Shown here one piece after another: positions 15,185-22,665 of a DNA stretch of 31,817 nt. The stretch is from Labilithrix sp. (GTDB taxonomy: Bacteria; Myxococcota; Polyangia; Polyangiales; Polyangiaceae), in contig JAQBQL010000279.1 of assembly GCA_028287035.1 (NCBI GenBank), positions 1 through 31,817 of the forward strand, read 5' to 3'. Positions within the stretch are counted from its first letter, which is position 1, and every line of letters begins with the position of its first letter. The position numbers and the translations under genes were made by a program. The notes below the pieces were generated by a model that was not told the DNA's origin, searched no databases, and worked only from the letters and a program-made list of their open reading frames with translations.

Positions 15185-16537
15185 TCAGCCCACGTCGGGG
15201 CGGGAGCGACGCACCATCACCCGGGCCACCGCCGCCTGGAGCATCTGCACCACGAGCGGCTTCGGGAGCACGTCGGTCACGCCGAAGGGCGCCAGCACCG
15301 GGCGCAGGAGCTGCCACTCGCGGCTGACCACCAGGATCGTCGCCTGCCGCCCGCCGGGCGCCCGCCGGAGCCGGTGCACCAGCTCCGCCAGGCGCATCTC
15401 GGCGCTCTCCTCGTCGACGAGGACGATCGCCGCGGCGTCGCGCTCGAACGCCTCCACCAGCGCCATGGCGGAGGGCAGCTGCTCGATGATCGCCTCCCGG
15501 GCCGCCTCGCTCACCGCCTTCCTGGTGGTCCGGCCGATCTGCCTGGCGAGCCCCTCGTCGCGGGCGAGCAGGAGGATGCGGTCGGCGGGCAGCCCCGAGG
15601 GCCGGCGCAGGGTGGCGGTCGCCGCGGCATCGGCGCTGCGGGGCGCGCCAGCGGGGGCGCGGAACGCGGCGGCGAGCTCCGCGACGAACTCCGGTGCGCC
15701 CGCGTGACGGACCGCCGGATCCTTGGCGAGGGCGCGCGCGAAGGCCGCGTCGAACATGGCGAGGTCGGGACGCCGGAGCGAGATCGGCGGCGCCGGGTGG
15801 CGAAGGTGGCCGATCATGACCTCGTAGATGTCACGCCCGTCGAAGACCGGCCCCCCCGTGAAGAGCTCGAACGCGGAGCAGGCGAGCGAGTAGATGTCGG
15901 CGCGGAACGTGACGTTCGTGCCGTTGGGGTCGGCAGCCTGCTCGGGCGCCATGTACATCGGGGTGCCGGCGGTGATCGACATCCGAGGATTCGACGCGCT
16001 GCGCCGGCGCGCGAGCCCGAAGTCGATGAGGACGGGCCGGCCGGTGCCCTTCTCGAGGACGATGTTGCTCGGCTTCACGTCACGGTGCACGAGCGACAGC
16101 GCGTGGACGGCGGCGAGGCCGGCCGCCACCGCGGCGAGGATCTCGAGGTTCTGCGCGACGTCCCTCGTCTCGCCCGCCTCGATCGCCTCCTCGAGGCTGC
16201 GGCCCTCGACGTACTCCATCGCGAAGAAGAAGCTGCGCTCGTGGGGACCGAACGCATAGATCTGGACGACGTTCTGGTGCCGGATCTTCGCGAGCGCCTG
16301 CGCCTCCTTGCGGAACCGCTCGGTCGTCTGCGGATCTGCCGCGTGGACGGGATCGATGACCTTGATGGCGACGCGCCGGTCGAGGAAGACGTCGTCCGCG
16401 AGGTAGACCACGCCCATCGAGCCCGCGCCCAGCTTGGCGAGGACGCGATACCGCTCGTCGATGTGCGCGGACGGACCGCCCGCACCGCTGCCGCCGGGCG
16501 CCGTCGGCGGGGGTAGCGGGTGCTTGGGGATCGACAT
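15185..16537 (-). CDS. Ser/Thr protein kinase fused to a degenerate receiver domain
   Basis: 450 residues from ATG 16537 (MSIPKHPLPPP); the long open frame upstream is a shadow of the GH31 gene. The kinase domain (about 28-300) is complete: GAGSMGVVYLA P-loop, Lys59 in VAIKVID, HRDVKPSN with Asp153, DFG 172-174, APE 197-199. After an Ala-rich linker, residues about 325-445 have a receiver-like outline: strand ILLLARD, strand AIVLVDEES, strand ATILVVSRE and the LPKPL lysine-proline. The N-terminal acidic pair of a true receiver is missing, so phosphotransfer is doubtful. No membrane span is visible. It is divergent from the GH31 gene and 49 bp upstream of the glutaredoxin-like gene's own start on the opposite side of its stop. 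Confidence 0.9.
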   Translation of the reverse strand: MSIPKHPLPPPTAPGGSGAGGPSAHIDERYRVLAKLGAGSMGVVYLADDVFLDRRVAIKVIDPVHAADPQTTERFRKEAQALAKIRHQNVVQIYAFGPHERSFFFAMEYVEGRSLEEAIEAGETRDVAQNLEILAAVAAGLAAVHALSLVHRDVKPSNIVLEKGTGRPVLIDFGLARRRSASNPRMSITAGTPMYMAPEQAADPNGTNVTFRADIYSLACSAFELFTGGPVFDGRDIYEVMIGHLRHPAPPISLRRPDLAMFDAAFARALAKDPAVRHAGAPEFVAELAAAFRAPAGAPRSADAAATATLRRPSGLPADRILLLARDEGLARQIGRTTRKAVSEAAREAIIEQLPSAMALVEAFERDAAAIVLVDEESAEMRLAELVHRLRRAPGGRQATILVVSREWQLLRPVLAPFGVTDVLPKPLVVQMLQAAVARVMVRRSRPDVG

Positions 16538-16554
16538 GGGCGCTGGTGCCTCGG

Positions 16555-16560
16555 AGCGTA
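16555..16560 (-). promoter_or_regulatory. Candidate -10 hexamer (TACGCT) of the kinase-receiver gene
   Basis: TACGCT on the minus strand ends 17 bp before ATG 16537, with TTGTCC 15 bp further upstream as a weak -35. It lies inside a short dyad, CGGAG (16552-16556) and CTCCG (16566-16570). Confidence 0.35.
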
Positions 16561-16656
16561 ACGCACTCCGCCACGGGACAACGGCCGCGGGGGGTTGCCT
16601 GTTCAGCCGAGCGTCGAGCCCAGCCGTCCCGATGTCCGGCGCGCGTTGGCCGGTGC

Positions 16657-16662
16657 TAGCTT
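16657..16662 (+). promoter_or_regulatory. Candidate -10 hexamer (TAGCTT) of the GH31 gene
   Basis: TAGCTT ends 10 bp before ATG 16673, implying a very short leader. The -35 region is weak (TGTCCG, 18 bp upstream). Confidence 0.35.
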
Positions 16663-16672
16663 CGTGGCAGCC

Positions 16673-19198
16673 ATGAAGACCCGCCTGGCCCCGGCCCTCA
16701 TCGCGCTCGCCGCTGCCAGCGCGCTCCTGCCCAGCGCCGCGTGTGGCTCCGGCGACGACCCGGCCGCGCCTCCCGTGGTGGTGCGCGGGGCGGCGAACGT
16801 CGACGCGCTCGTCAGCCTCTCGCCCTTCGAGATCCGGATCGTCGACCGTGCGACCGGGGCCGAGGTCCTGCGCACGCTGACTGGCGGCGACGACGACGCG
16901 TACGGCACGCCGGGCGCGACGCGCGACGACGGCATCGACAACGTGAAGCTCATTCCCGGGTGGGACGACTTCCATCCCGACGAGAAGCCCTGGACCCATC
17001 CGCATGCGGCCTCGCTGGTGTCCCGTGGCGAGACGAGTGCCTCGTTCCTGCTCGAGGGCGGGTCGGGGTCTCTCGCCGTCGACGTCGCGGTGGAGGGCGC
17101 GAAGGTCACCCTCACCACGACGGCCCGCGGCGGCGACCCCGGCTGGAACAAGACCGTGGTGGCGTTCGCGCTCCGTCCCGACGAGCACTTCTTCGGCCTC
17201 GGCGAGCGCTTTGCGAGCGTCGACCATCGCGGCCTGTCGCTCTATTCGTGGGCCGAGGAGGGGTCGCTCGGCGGAGGCGAGGGCGTGCCGCGGAGCGACG
17301 TGAACCCGGCGCCGAACGGCCCGTCGATGACCTACTTCCCGGTGCCGTTCTTCATGTCGAGCGCGGGGTACGCGGTGCATCTCGACACGACGTTCCGCAC
17401 CGAGACGCACCTCGGCAGCGAGCGTCCCGACGCGTGGCGCGCCGCGGTCCAGGCGACCGCGCTGAAGACCGTCGTCTACGTCCACGACGACCCGCGCGCG
17501 TCGCTCGACGACTTCACGCGCGACACGGGGCGGCCCATGATCCCCGCGACCTGGGTGTTCGGTCCGCGCCGGATCGTGGAGCGGGGCCAGACCGCGCTCG
17601 GCGTCCCGGAGCACCAGCTCCTCCGGCAGCGCAAGGTCCCGACCACCTCGCTCGACGACAACGTCCACTTCCTCCCGGCGCGTTCCGACCTCGGGCAGGA
17701 GGCGGAGCTCGGGCAGTGGGTGAAGGACGTGCACGCCCTCGGGTTCAAGGTGCTCGCCTACAACAACCCGTACGTCTCGTCCTCGCTGCCGGGAGGGAAG
17801 GAGGACCTCGACTACGGCATCGCGCATGGCCTCTTCGCGCTCCAGCCGGACGGAACGCTCGCCGAGACCTTCTTCATCTCCGGCACCCCGCAGACGCTCG
17901 CCGAGATCGACCTCACGAAGCCCGAGGGAGTCGCCTGGTTCCAGGACCTCCTCCGTCGCACGCTCGCCCTCGGCTACGACGGATGGATGCACGACTTCGG
18001 CGAGTACACGCGCCGGCCGTGGAAGTTCGGCGACGGCCGCACCGGCGAGGCGGTCCACAACGAGTACCCGGTGCTCTCCGCGAAGGCCGCGCACGACCTG
18101 CTCGTCCAGGAGCGGCCCGGCGACTTCCTGTTCTACGTCCGGTCCGGCTACACCGGCACGACCCAGTACGTGCCCGGGGTGTGGAGCGGCGATCCCGAGG
18201 CCACCTTCGACGAGACGCAGGGCCTCGTCGCGAACCTCCGCGGCGGGCTGAACCTCGGCATGAGCGGCGTCGCGATGTGGGGCAGCGACATCGCGGGCTT
18301 CAAGTGCATCACCGATTTCCCGCGCGACAAGGAGGTCTACCTGCGCTGGGCCGAGGTCGGCGCGGTCTCGCCGCTGATGATGGACGAGACCGCCTGCTCG
18401 AACCCGCTCGGCAAGCGCGAGAAGTGGCACCTGTGGGACGACGAGGAGACGATCGCGACCTATGCCGACCTCGCGCGGCTCCACACCCGGCTCACGCCGT
18501 ACTTCGAGGTGGCGGTCGCGCAGGCCCACGCGACCGGGCTGCCCATCATGCGGCACCCGTTCCTCCTGCATCCCCGCGAGCCGGCGGTGTGGACCGAGGA
18601 GAGCTCGTTCTACCTCGGCGACTCGCTCTTCGCGTCGCCCGTTGTCTACCGGGGACGCACCACCAAGGACGCGTGGTTGCCGCCGGGGCGCTGGGTCGAC
18701 TTCGCGGACTTCTCGGTGTTCGAGGGCGGCCGCGTCGTCACGCTGCCGGCGCGGCTCACGAAGCTCCCGCTCCTCGTGAAGGACGGTGGGATCGTGCCGA
18801 TGCTCGATCCCGCGGTGGAGACGCTCGTCGCGTCGACGGACCCCTCGGTCGTCACGATGGCGAGCACCAAGGACCGCCTCGATGTCGTGGTGGCGCTCGG
18901 TCCCGGACGCGACGCGCGCATCGTCCTCGCCGACGGGACGGAGCTCGTCGCGAGGCGGCTCGCCTCGGCCGGCGCGGTCAGCGGCTACGTCGCGGTGGCG
19001 CCCGCGGATCTGGCCGCGTGCCCGGGCACGCCGGAAGGGCAGGGGTGCTTCGCGGCCGAGCAGGCGGGCGGCGTCGCGCGCCTCCGCGTGACGACGCCGC
19101 TCGCCTCTGCGAGCGAGGTGACGCACGACGACGTGCAGCTGTCGGCCAAGGGGCCGCTCGCGCGCCGCATCCGCTGGGACGTGCTGCGCCTCCCGTGA
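16673..19198 (+). CDS. Glycoside hydrolase family 31 (alpha-glycosidase type), putative lipoprotein
   Basis: 841 residues from ATG 16673, which begins a clear signal sequence ending LPSAAC (Cys24); the open frame before it lacks coding sense. The N-terminal beta-sandwich region precedes the (beta/alpha)8 barrel, with FFGLGERF near residue 175. The nucleophile is Asp441 in GWMHDFGEY and the acid/base is Asp507 in VWSGD, 66 apart, much as in E. coli sulfoquinovosidase YihQ (67 apart by my recollection). RSGYTGTTQY before the acid/base also fits that branch. However, YihQ's sulfonate-binding Q-D-W...R stretch is replaced by SLDDNVHFLPA, so a different substrate is likely. The enzyme should sit on a membrane facing the periplasm or exterior. 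A lipoprotein of DUF6786 type follows after 20 bp. Confidence 0.93.
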   Translation: MKTRLAPALIALAAASALLPSAACGSGDDPAAPPVVVRGAANVDALVSLSPFEIRIVDRATGAEVLRTLTGGDDDAYGTPGATRDDGIDNVKLIPGWDDFHPDEKPWTHPHAASLVSRGETSASFLLEGGSGSLAVDVAVEGAKVTLTTTARGGDPGWNKTVVAFALRPDEHFFGLGERFASVDHRGLSLYSWAEEGSLGGGEGVPRSDVNPAPNGPSMTYFPVPFFMSSAGYAVHLDTTFRTETHLGSERPDAWRAAVQATALKTVVYVHDDPRASLDDFTRDTGRPMIPATWVFGPRRIVERGQTALGVPEHQLLRQRKVPTTSLDDNVHFLPARSDLGQEAELGQWVKDVHALGFKVLAYNNPYVSSSLPGGKEDLDYGIAHGLFALQPDGTLAETFFISGTPQTLAEIDLTKPEGVAWFQDLLRRTLALGYDGWMHDFGEYTRRPWKFGDGRTGEAVHNEYPVLSAKAAHDLLVQERPGDFLFYVRSGYTGTTQYVPGVWSGDPEATFDETQGLVANLRGGLNLGMSGVAMWGSDIAGFKCITDFPRDKEVYLRWAEVGAVSPLMMDETACSNPLGKREKWHLWDDEETIATYADLARLHTRLTPYFEVAVAQAHATGLPIMRHPFLLHPREPAVWTEESSFYLGDSLFASPVVYRGRTTKDAWLPPGRWVDFADFSVFEGGRVVTLPARLTKLPLLVKDGGIVPMLDPAVETLVASTDPSVVTMASTKDRLDVVVALGPGRDARIVLADGTELVARRLASAGAVSGYVAVAPADLAACPGTPEGQGCFAAEQAGGVARLRVTTPLASASEVTHDDVQLSAKGPLARRIRWDVLRLP

Positions 19199-19206
19199 GA
19201 GCCGCG

Positions 19207-19212
19207 TAGCAT
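19207..19212 (+). promoter_or_regulatory. Candidate -10 hexamer (TAGCAT)
   Basis: TAGCAT lies in the 20-bp gap after the GH31 stop and ends 6 bp before ATG 19219. If active, the downstream lipoprotein gene would have its own near-leaderless transcript. Confidence 0.3.
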
Positions 19213-19218
19213 CGAGCC

Positions 19219-20520
19219 ATGGGCCTGCGGGGGGCGGTGCGGACGACAGGGCGGGGGCCGGCTCGTGGGCTCGCGCGCCTCGGGCTCGCCGCGCTGCTCG
19301 CCGCGTCGTGCTCCGCCGCCCGCGTGGCGCCGTCGCCCACGAGCCCCGAGCCACCGCCTCCTCCGCCTCCTGCCGCGGAGCGAACGCCCGCGCCCACCGC
19401 GCCCGTCGTGAGGACCTCGCCGTCGTTCGCCGAGGACCTCGCCTTCCTCGAGCAGCACGGCGCCGTGCACGTGCTCGAGGCGCCGGGCGGCGGCCGCGTC
19501 GCCGTGTCGCCCGGCTACCAGGGACGCGTCATGACGAGCGCCGTCGACGCGAGCGGCGCGAGCTTCGGCTGGGTGAACCGCAGCTTCATCGTCGCCGGCA
19601 AGACGGGCACCCCGTTCGACAACTACGGCGGAGAGGATCGGCTGTGGCTCGGCCCGGAGGGCGGCCAGCTCGGGCTCTACTTCCCGCCCGGCGCGCCCTT
19701 CACGTTCGACCGCTGGCAGGTGCCGGCCGCGCTGCAGGAGGGCGCGTGGGACATGGCGGTGCTCTCGCCGACGCGCGTGCGGTTCAAGCGTTCGCTCACG
19801 GTGAAGAACTGGTCGGGGACGTCCTTCGCGCTCGAGATCGAGCGAACGGTCGGCCTCGTGGAGCGAAGGCCCGAGCCTGGCGTCCGCTACGTTGCCTTCG
19901 AGACGGTCAATCGCATCACCAACCGCGGCAAGGCCCCGTGGAAGCGCGAGTCGGGGCTCCTCTCCCTCTGGGTGCTCGGGCAGCTGGCGCCCTCGGACGA
20001 CGCGCGCGTGATCGTCCCCTTCGAGACGGGCCGCGCGCTCGACGGCGCGACGATCGTGAACGACACCTACTTCGGCAAGGTGCCGGCGGCCCGGCTCGAG
20101 GTCCACGAGGATGCCGGCTATCTGCTCTTCACCTGCGACGGGAAGGAGCGCGGGAAGATCGGCCTCGGTCCCGCGCGCGCCAGGCCTTCGCTCGGCAGCT
20201 ACAGCCGCGACGCGCACCTCCTCACGGTCGTCGAGTACGACGGCCCGAAGCGCGGCGGCGCGTACGTGAACAGCACGTGGGAGCAGCAGAAGCAGCCGTT
20301 CGCGGGCGACGTCGTCAACAGCTACAACGACGGGCCGGTCGCCCCGGGGCAGCCCGCGCTCGGCGGCTTCTACGAGATCGAGACGAGCTCGCCGGGCGCC
20401 GAGCTGGGGGTCGGCCAGTCCCTCGTGCACACGCACCGCACGTTCCACTTCGTGGGCGACGAGCCGGCGCTCGAGCCCGTCGCCAAGAAGCTACTCGGCG
20501 TGTCGCTCGCACGGATGTGA
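19219..20520 (+). CDS. DUF6786-type lipoprotein
   Basis: 433 residues. The signal sequence ends LLAASC (Cys31), followed by a Pro-rich linker to about residue 65. The rest is one beta-rich domain with phrases I associate with DUF6786: SPGYQGRVMTSAV, FGWVN, GGEDRLWLGPEGGQ, SGLLSLWVLGQ, VVNSYNDGP, FYEIETSSP and HTHRTFHFVGDE. That family has no assigned activity; its beta-sandwich pattern and carbohydrate-gene company suggest sugar binding or mutarotase-like activity, which is inference. It follows the GH31 lipoprotein in the same direction, so the two may act on one glycan at the cell surface. A GCGCC-GCGG-GGCGC hairpin (20524-20537) lies after the stop. Confidence 0.82.
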   Translation: MGLRGAVRTTGRGPARGLARLGLAALLAASCSAARVAPSPTSPEPPPPPPPAAERTPAPTAPVVRTSPSFAEDLAFLEQHGAVHVLEAPGGGRVAVSPGYQGRVMTSAVDASGASFGWVNRSFIVAGKTGTPFDNYGGEDRLWLGPEGGQLGLYFPPGAPFTFDRWQVPAALQEGAWDMAVLSPTRVRFKRSLTVKNWSGTSFALEIERTVGLVERRPEPGVRYVAFETVNRITNRGKAPWKRESGLLSLWVLGQLAPSDDARVIVPFETGRALDGATIVNDTYFGKVPAARLEVHEDAGYLLFTCDGKERGKIGLGPARARPSLGSYSRDAHLLTVVEYDGPKRGGAYVNSTWEQQKQPFAGDVVNSYNDGPVAPGQPALGGFYEIETSSPGAELGVGQSLVHTHRTFHFVGDEPALEPVAKKLLGVSLARM

Positions 20521-20548
20521 CGAGCGCCGCGGGGCGCGGTGTGGCGCT

Positions 20549-20845
20549 TCAGTCGCGGAGGCCGCGCGCGTCACGCTCGAGGGATTCCACCGACCTGATG
20601 TGGTACTCGCGGGGCTCGTCTCCCCAGACCCACATCCCGCCCTCGCGAAGCGTGGCCGAGACGCAGTGACGCGAGCTGTTCTCGAGGAGGACCCGGAGGG
20701 GCAGCTCGAGCGTCCACGGCCACGCGATGACCGTCCACTGGTCCTTGCTCGACTCGAGCTCGGCGGCGGCGGCGGTCTCACGGAAGCGGCGCAGCGCTTC
20801 GCGGCTCTCGGGCTTGAGGCGGGAATCTTCGGGCCAGGCGATCAT
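20549..20845 (-). CDS. Small hypothetical protein (98 aa)
   Basis: Not recognised. It starts at ATG 20845 with a strong AGGAG eight bases upstream (20858-20854), which supports translation. The sequence is soluble, mixed alpha/beta, with several tryptophans (WTVIAWPWTLELPLRVLL, GGMWVWGDEP). No signal peptide, membrane span or catalytic motif is visible. It is convergent with the DUF6786 gene (28 bp) and divergent from the HAD gene (88 bp). Confidence 0.6.
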   Translation of the reverse strand: MIAWPEDSRLKPESREALRRFRETAAAAELESSKDQWTVIAWPWTLELPLRVLLENSSRHCVSATLREGGMWVWGDEPREYHIRSVESLERDARGLRD

Positions 20846-20933
20846 GAACGGTGCTCCTAAACGATCCGGCGTACGCCGTCACGTCGCAGCTTCGCACGAC
20901 GGAACGCCCGTTGCACGACGCAGCGCGACCATC

Positions 20934-21671
20934 ATGAACTACGAGGCCATCGCCACCGACTACGACGGAACTCTCGCGGAGGAGGGCGCCGTCCGCAGCG
21001 TCACCCTGGCCGCCCTCGAGCGCCTGCGGGCGAGCGGGCGGAAGCTCGTTCTCGTCACGGGGCGGGAGCTCGACGAGCTGCTCGACGTGTTCCCGGCGAT
21101 CGCCGTCTTCGACTCGGTCGTCGCGGAGAACGGCGCCGTGCTCTACACGCCGCCCCGTGGCGGTGCCCCCGCCAAGGAGCGCACCCTCGCGCCGCCGCCG
21201 CCGCCGGCGTTCGCCGCTGCCCTCCGCGCCAGGGGAGCGGAGCGGCTCTCCTGCGGCCGCGTGATCGTCGCGACCTGGGTCCCGTACGACGCGGTGGCGC
21301 TGGAGGTGATTCGCGAGCAGGGCCTCGAGCTCGAGCTGATCTTCAACAAGGGCGCCGTGATGATCCTGCCGTCCGGCGTCAACAAGGCGACCGGCCTCGC
21401 GGCGGCGCTCGCGGAGCTCGGGCTCTCCGCCGCGCAGGTGGTCGGCGTCGGCGACGGCGAGAACGACCACTCGCTGCTCCGCGCGTGTGGCCTCGGCGTC
21501 GCGGTCGCGAACGCCGTCCCCGCGCTCAAGGAGCATGCGCATCTCGTGACCACGGGCGCGCGTGGCGACGGGATCATCGAGCTGTGCGACCTGCTCGTCG
21601 CGACGGATGGCGCGGGGCTTCGCGCGTCGCCGGCCGCCGCTGCGGGAAGCGCCCCGGCCGTCACCCCCTGA
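20934..21671 (+). CDS. HAD-family phosphatase, Cof/IIB type
   Basis: 245 residues from ATG 20934, which starts the fold directly (MNYEAIATDYDGT). Motif I is DYDGT with nucleophile Asp9 and general acid Asp11, motif II VLVTGR (Thr42), the motif III lysine lies in NKATGL, and motif IV is GDGENDHSLL. The cap between motifs II and III matches the C2B (IIB) class, which dephosphorylates small phosphorylated metabolites, often sugars. The C-terminal 20 residues are an Ala/Pro-rich tail. The upstream 88-bp gap holds the perfect palindrome CGGCGTACGCCG (20867-20878), a possible operator shared with the divergent small gene. Confidence 0.9.
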   Translation: MNYEAIATDYDGTLAEEGAVRSVTLAALERLRASGRKLVLVTGRELDELLDVFPAIAVFDSVVAENGAVLYTPPRGGAPAKERTLAPPPPPAFAAALRARGAERLSCGRVIVATWVPYDAVALEVIREQGLELELIFNKGAVMILPSGVNKATGLAAALAELGLSAAQVVGVGDGENDHSLLRACGLGVAVANAVPALKEHAHLVTTGARGDGIIELCDLLVATDGAGLRASPAAAAGSAPAVTP

Positions 21672-21686
21672 CGGCGCGCTCGCGCT

Positions 21687-21710
21687 GCTCGTACGCGCGC
21701 TCGTACGCGC
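21687..21710. repeat. 12-bp tandem duplication in an intergenic region
   Basis: GCTCGTACGCGC is present twice, perfectly and head to tail (21687-21698, 21699-21710). Each copy contains the palindrome CGTACG. It lies 16 bp after the HAD stop. Confidence 0.8.
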
Positions 21711-21732
21711 GCGCGCTCTGTACAAACGAGAA

Positions 21733-21764
21733 ACGGCCACCGGCGCTCGCGCGCAGGTGGCCGT
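21733..21764 (-). terminator. Hairpin terminator of the Gly/Ser/Thr-rich lipoprotein gene
   Basis: ACGGCCACC (21733-21741) and GGTGGCCGT (21756-21764) form a perfect 9-bp stem. On the minus strand it is followed by TTTCTCGTTTG, a partial U tract. It may also stop HAD transcripts from the other side. Confidence 0.55.
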
Positions 21765-21776
21765 GCTCGTCTGGTT

Positions 21777-21798
21777 CGCGCAGGCGAGGGCCTGCGCG
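21777..21798. terminator. Second hairpin between convergent genes
   Basis: CGCGCAGGC (21777-21785) and GCCTGCGCG (21790-21798) form a perfect 9-bp stem with a GAGG loop, 5 bp after the stop of the minus-strand lipoprotein gene. There is no U tract, so it may only stabilise the 3' end. Confidence 0.45.
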
Positions 21799-21803
21799 TC
21801 CGA

Positions 21804-22262
21804 TCACTTCTTCGCGGGAGCCGAGCCGGCCGGCTTCTTCTTCGCCGAGCCCGCGGGGGCCGTCGAGGAGGAGTCGGTGGTGGACTTCGAGGAGTCCGTG
21901 GTCGTCGTGGTCGTCGAGCCGGAGCCCGTCGAGCCCGTCGAGCCGGAGCCCATCGAGCTGGAGCCCGTGGAGCCGGAGCCGGAGCCCATCGAGCCGGAGC
22001 CCGTGGAGCCGGAGCCCATCGAGCCGGAGCCCGTGGACGAGCCGGAGCCCGTGGAGCCGGTGCCCATGGCGCCGGTCGAGTCCGAGCCGGTGGACGGGGT
22101 GGTGGTCGCGCCGGTGGCCGGCGTGGTCGACGTGGACGTGGTGGTCGAGTCGGTGGTGGCCGAGGTGCTCTCGGGCGCCTTCGCCGGGGCATCGGAACCG
22201 CCGCACGCGGTGACGGCGGCAGCAGAGAGGGCGAGAGCGGCGAGAAGGGCGATGGACTTCAT
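21804..22262 (-). CDS. Low-complexity Gly/Ser/Thr-rich lipoprotein
   Basis: 152 residues from ATG 22262, with AAGGAG ten bases upstream. The signal sequence ends in a good lipobox, VTAC (Cys20). The mature protein is almost entirely Ser, Thr and Gly with (Met/Thr)-Gly-Ser-Gly-Ser repeats at about 64-115, then a Thr/Ser run and a short basic tail (AKKKPAGSAPAKK). There is no folded domain. Such sequences act as flexible spacers or heavily glycosylated surface stalks; the Lys-rich end could touch peptidoglycan or LPS. No specific function can be assigned. It may be driven by the sigma-54-like site at 22394-22409 and is closed by two hairpins. Confidence 0.75.
   Translation of the reverse strand: MKSIALLAALALSAAAVTACGGSDAPAKAPESTSATTDSTTTSTSTTPATGATTTPSTGSDSTGAMGTGSTGSGSSTGSGSMGSGSTGSGSMGSGSGSTGSSSMGSGSTGSTGSGSTTTTTTDSSKSTTDSSSTAPAGSAKKKPAGSAPAKK
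21916..22072 (-). repeat. 15-bp imperfect coding repeats (GAGCCGGAGCCCRTS on + strand)
   Basis: About nine imperfect 9- to 18-bp units of GAGCCGGAGCCC plus ATC, GTC or GTG encode the Gly/Ser/Met/Thr repeats of the lipoprotein. The units differ in length by multiples of 3, so copy changes would keep the frame. Confidence 0.8.
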
Positions 22263-22393
22263 GTCTTTGTGACTCCTTGGAAGCTCGTGGGCCGTCTCGC
22301 GATGCCGATGGCGGCATGCGAGGAAGCGACCGTGATGGTGAAAAAACGGTACTGCTTGCGGGATGTTGTCCCGGCTCCGAGCGGCGGCCCTCG

Positions 22394-22409
22394 TGCACTG
22401 CCCGTGCCG
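22394..22409 (-). promoter_or_regulatory. Sigma-54-like promoter element
   Basis: The minus strand reads CGGCACGGGCAGTGCA, 14 of 16 positions of the -24/-12 consensus (TGGCACGRNNNTTGCW) with GG and GC correctly spaced. A start near 22383 would give a leader of about 120 nt for the lipoprotein at 22262. Chance matches are possible in G+C-rich DNA. Confidence 0.35.
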
Positions 22410-22665
22410 AAAGGTGGTCAGGCGGCAACCCACGTACGCCAAGGCGCCGGAAGCACACGTGTAACCTCGAGGGCACACCGGCACGCCACCCGCGCCGTGC
22501 TCGAGCTCGCGGGTGCGGCAGTGAGGCGCCACCGCACAGCACGGGGCATATTGCTCCACTCGGGAGCGGCGCTTTGCCGCGCGCAGTCGACGCGTTCCGA
22601 GCGCGGAGGCGCGACAACGCGGTGGACGTGGCCGCCAAGGGGGGTTAGGGCTGCGTCGTCACGTC
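22410..22665. other. Gene-free stretch upstream of the tRNA
   Basis: No frame here has a credible start, signal or domain. I see no strong hairpin or repeat. It should hold the tRNA promoter, but no clear -35/-10 pair is visible. Confidence 0.5.

Noticed and set aside
16673..19198. Sulfoquinovosidase (yihQ) assignment
   Set aside because: Catalytic spacing fits, but the sulfonate-binding Q-D-W...R residues are replaced, so only the GH31 family is claimed.
16538..19354. Minus-strand open frame opposite the GH31 gene, joined to the kinase-receiver frame
   Set aside because: It is an antisense shadow; the kinase begins at ATG 16537 and the GH31 catalytic residues are on the plus strand.
21916..22072. 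CRISPR-like array
   Set aside because: The repeats are short, contiguous and in frame with a lipoprotein gene, without unique spacers of constant length.
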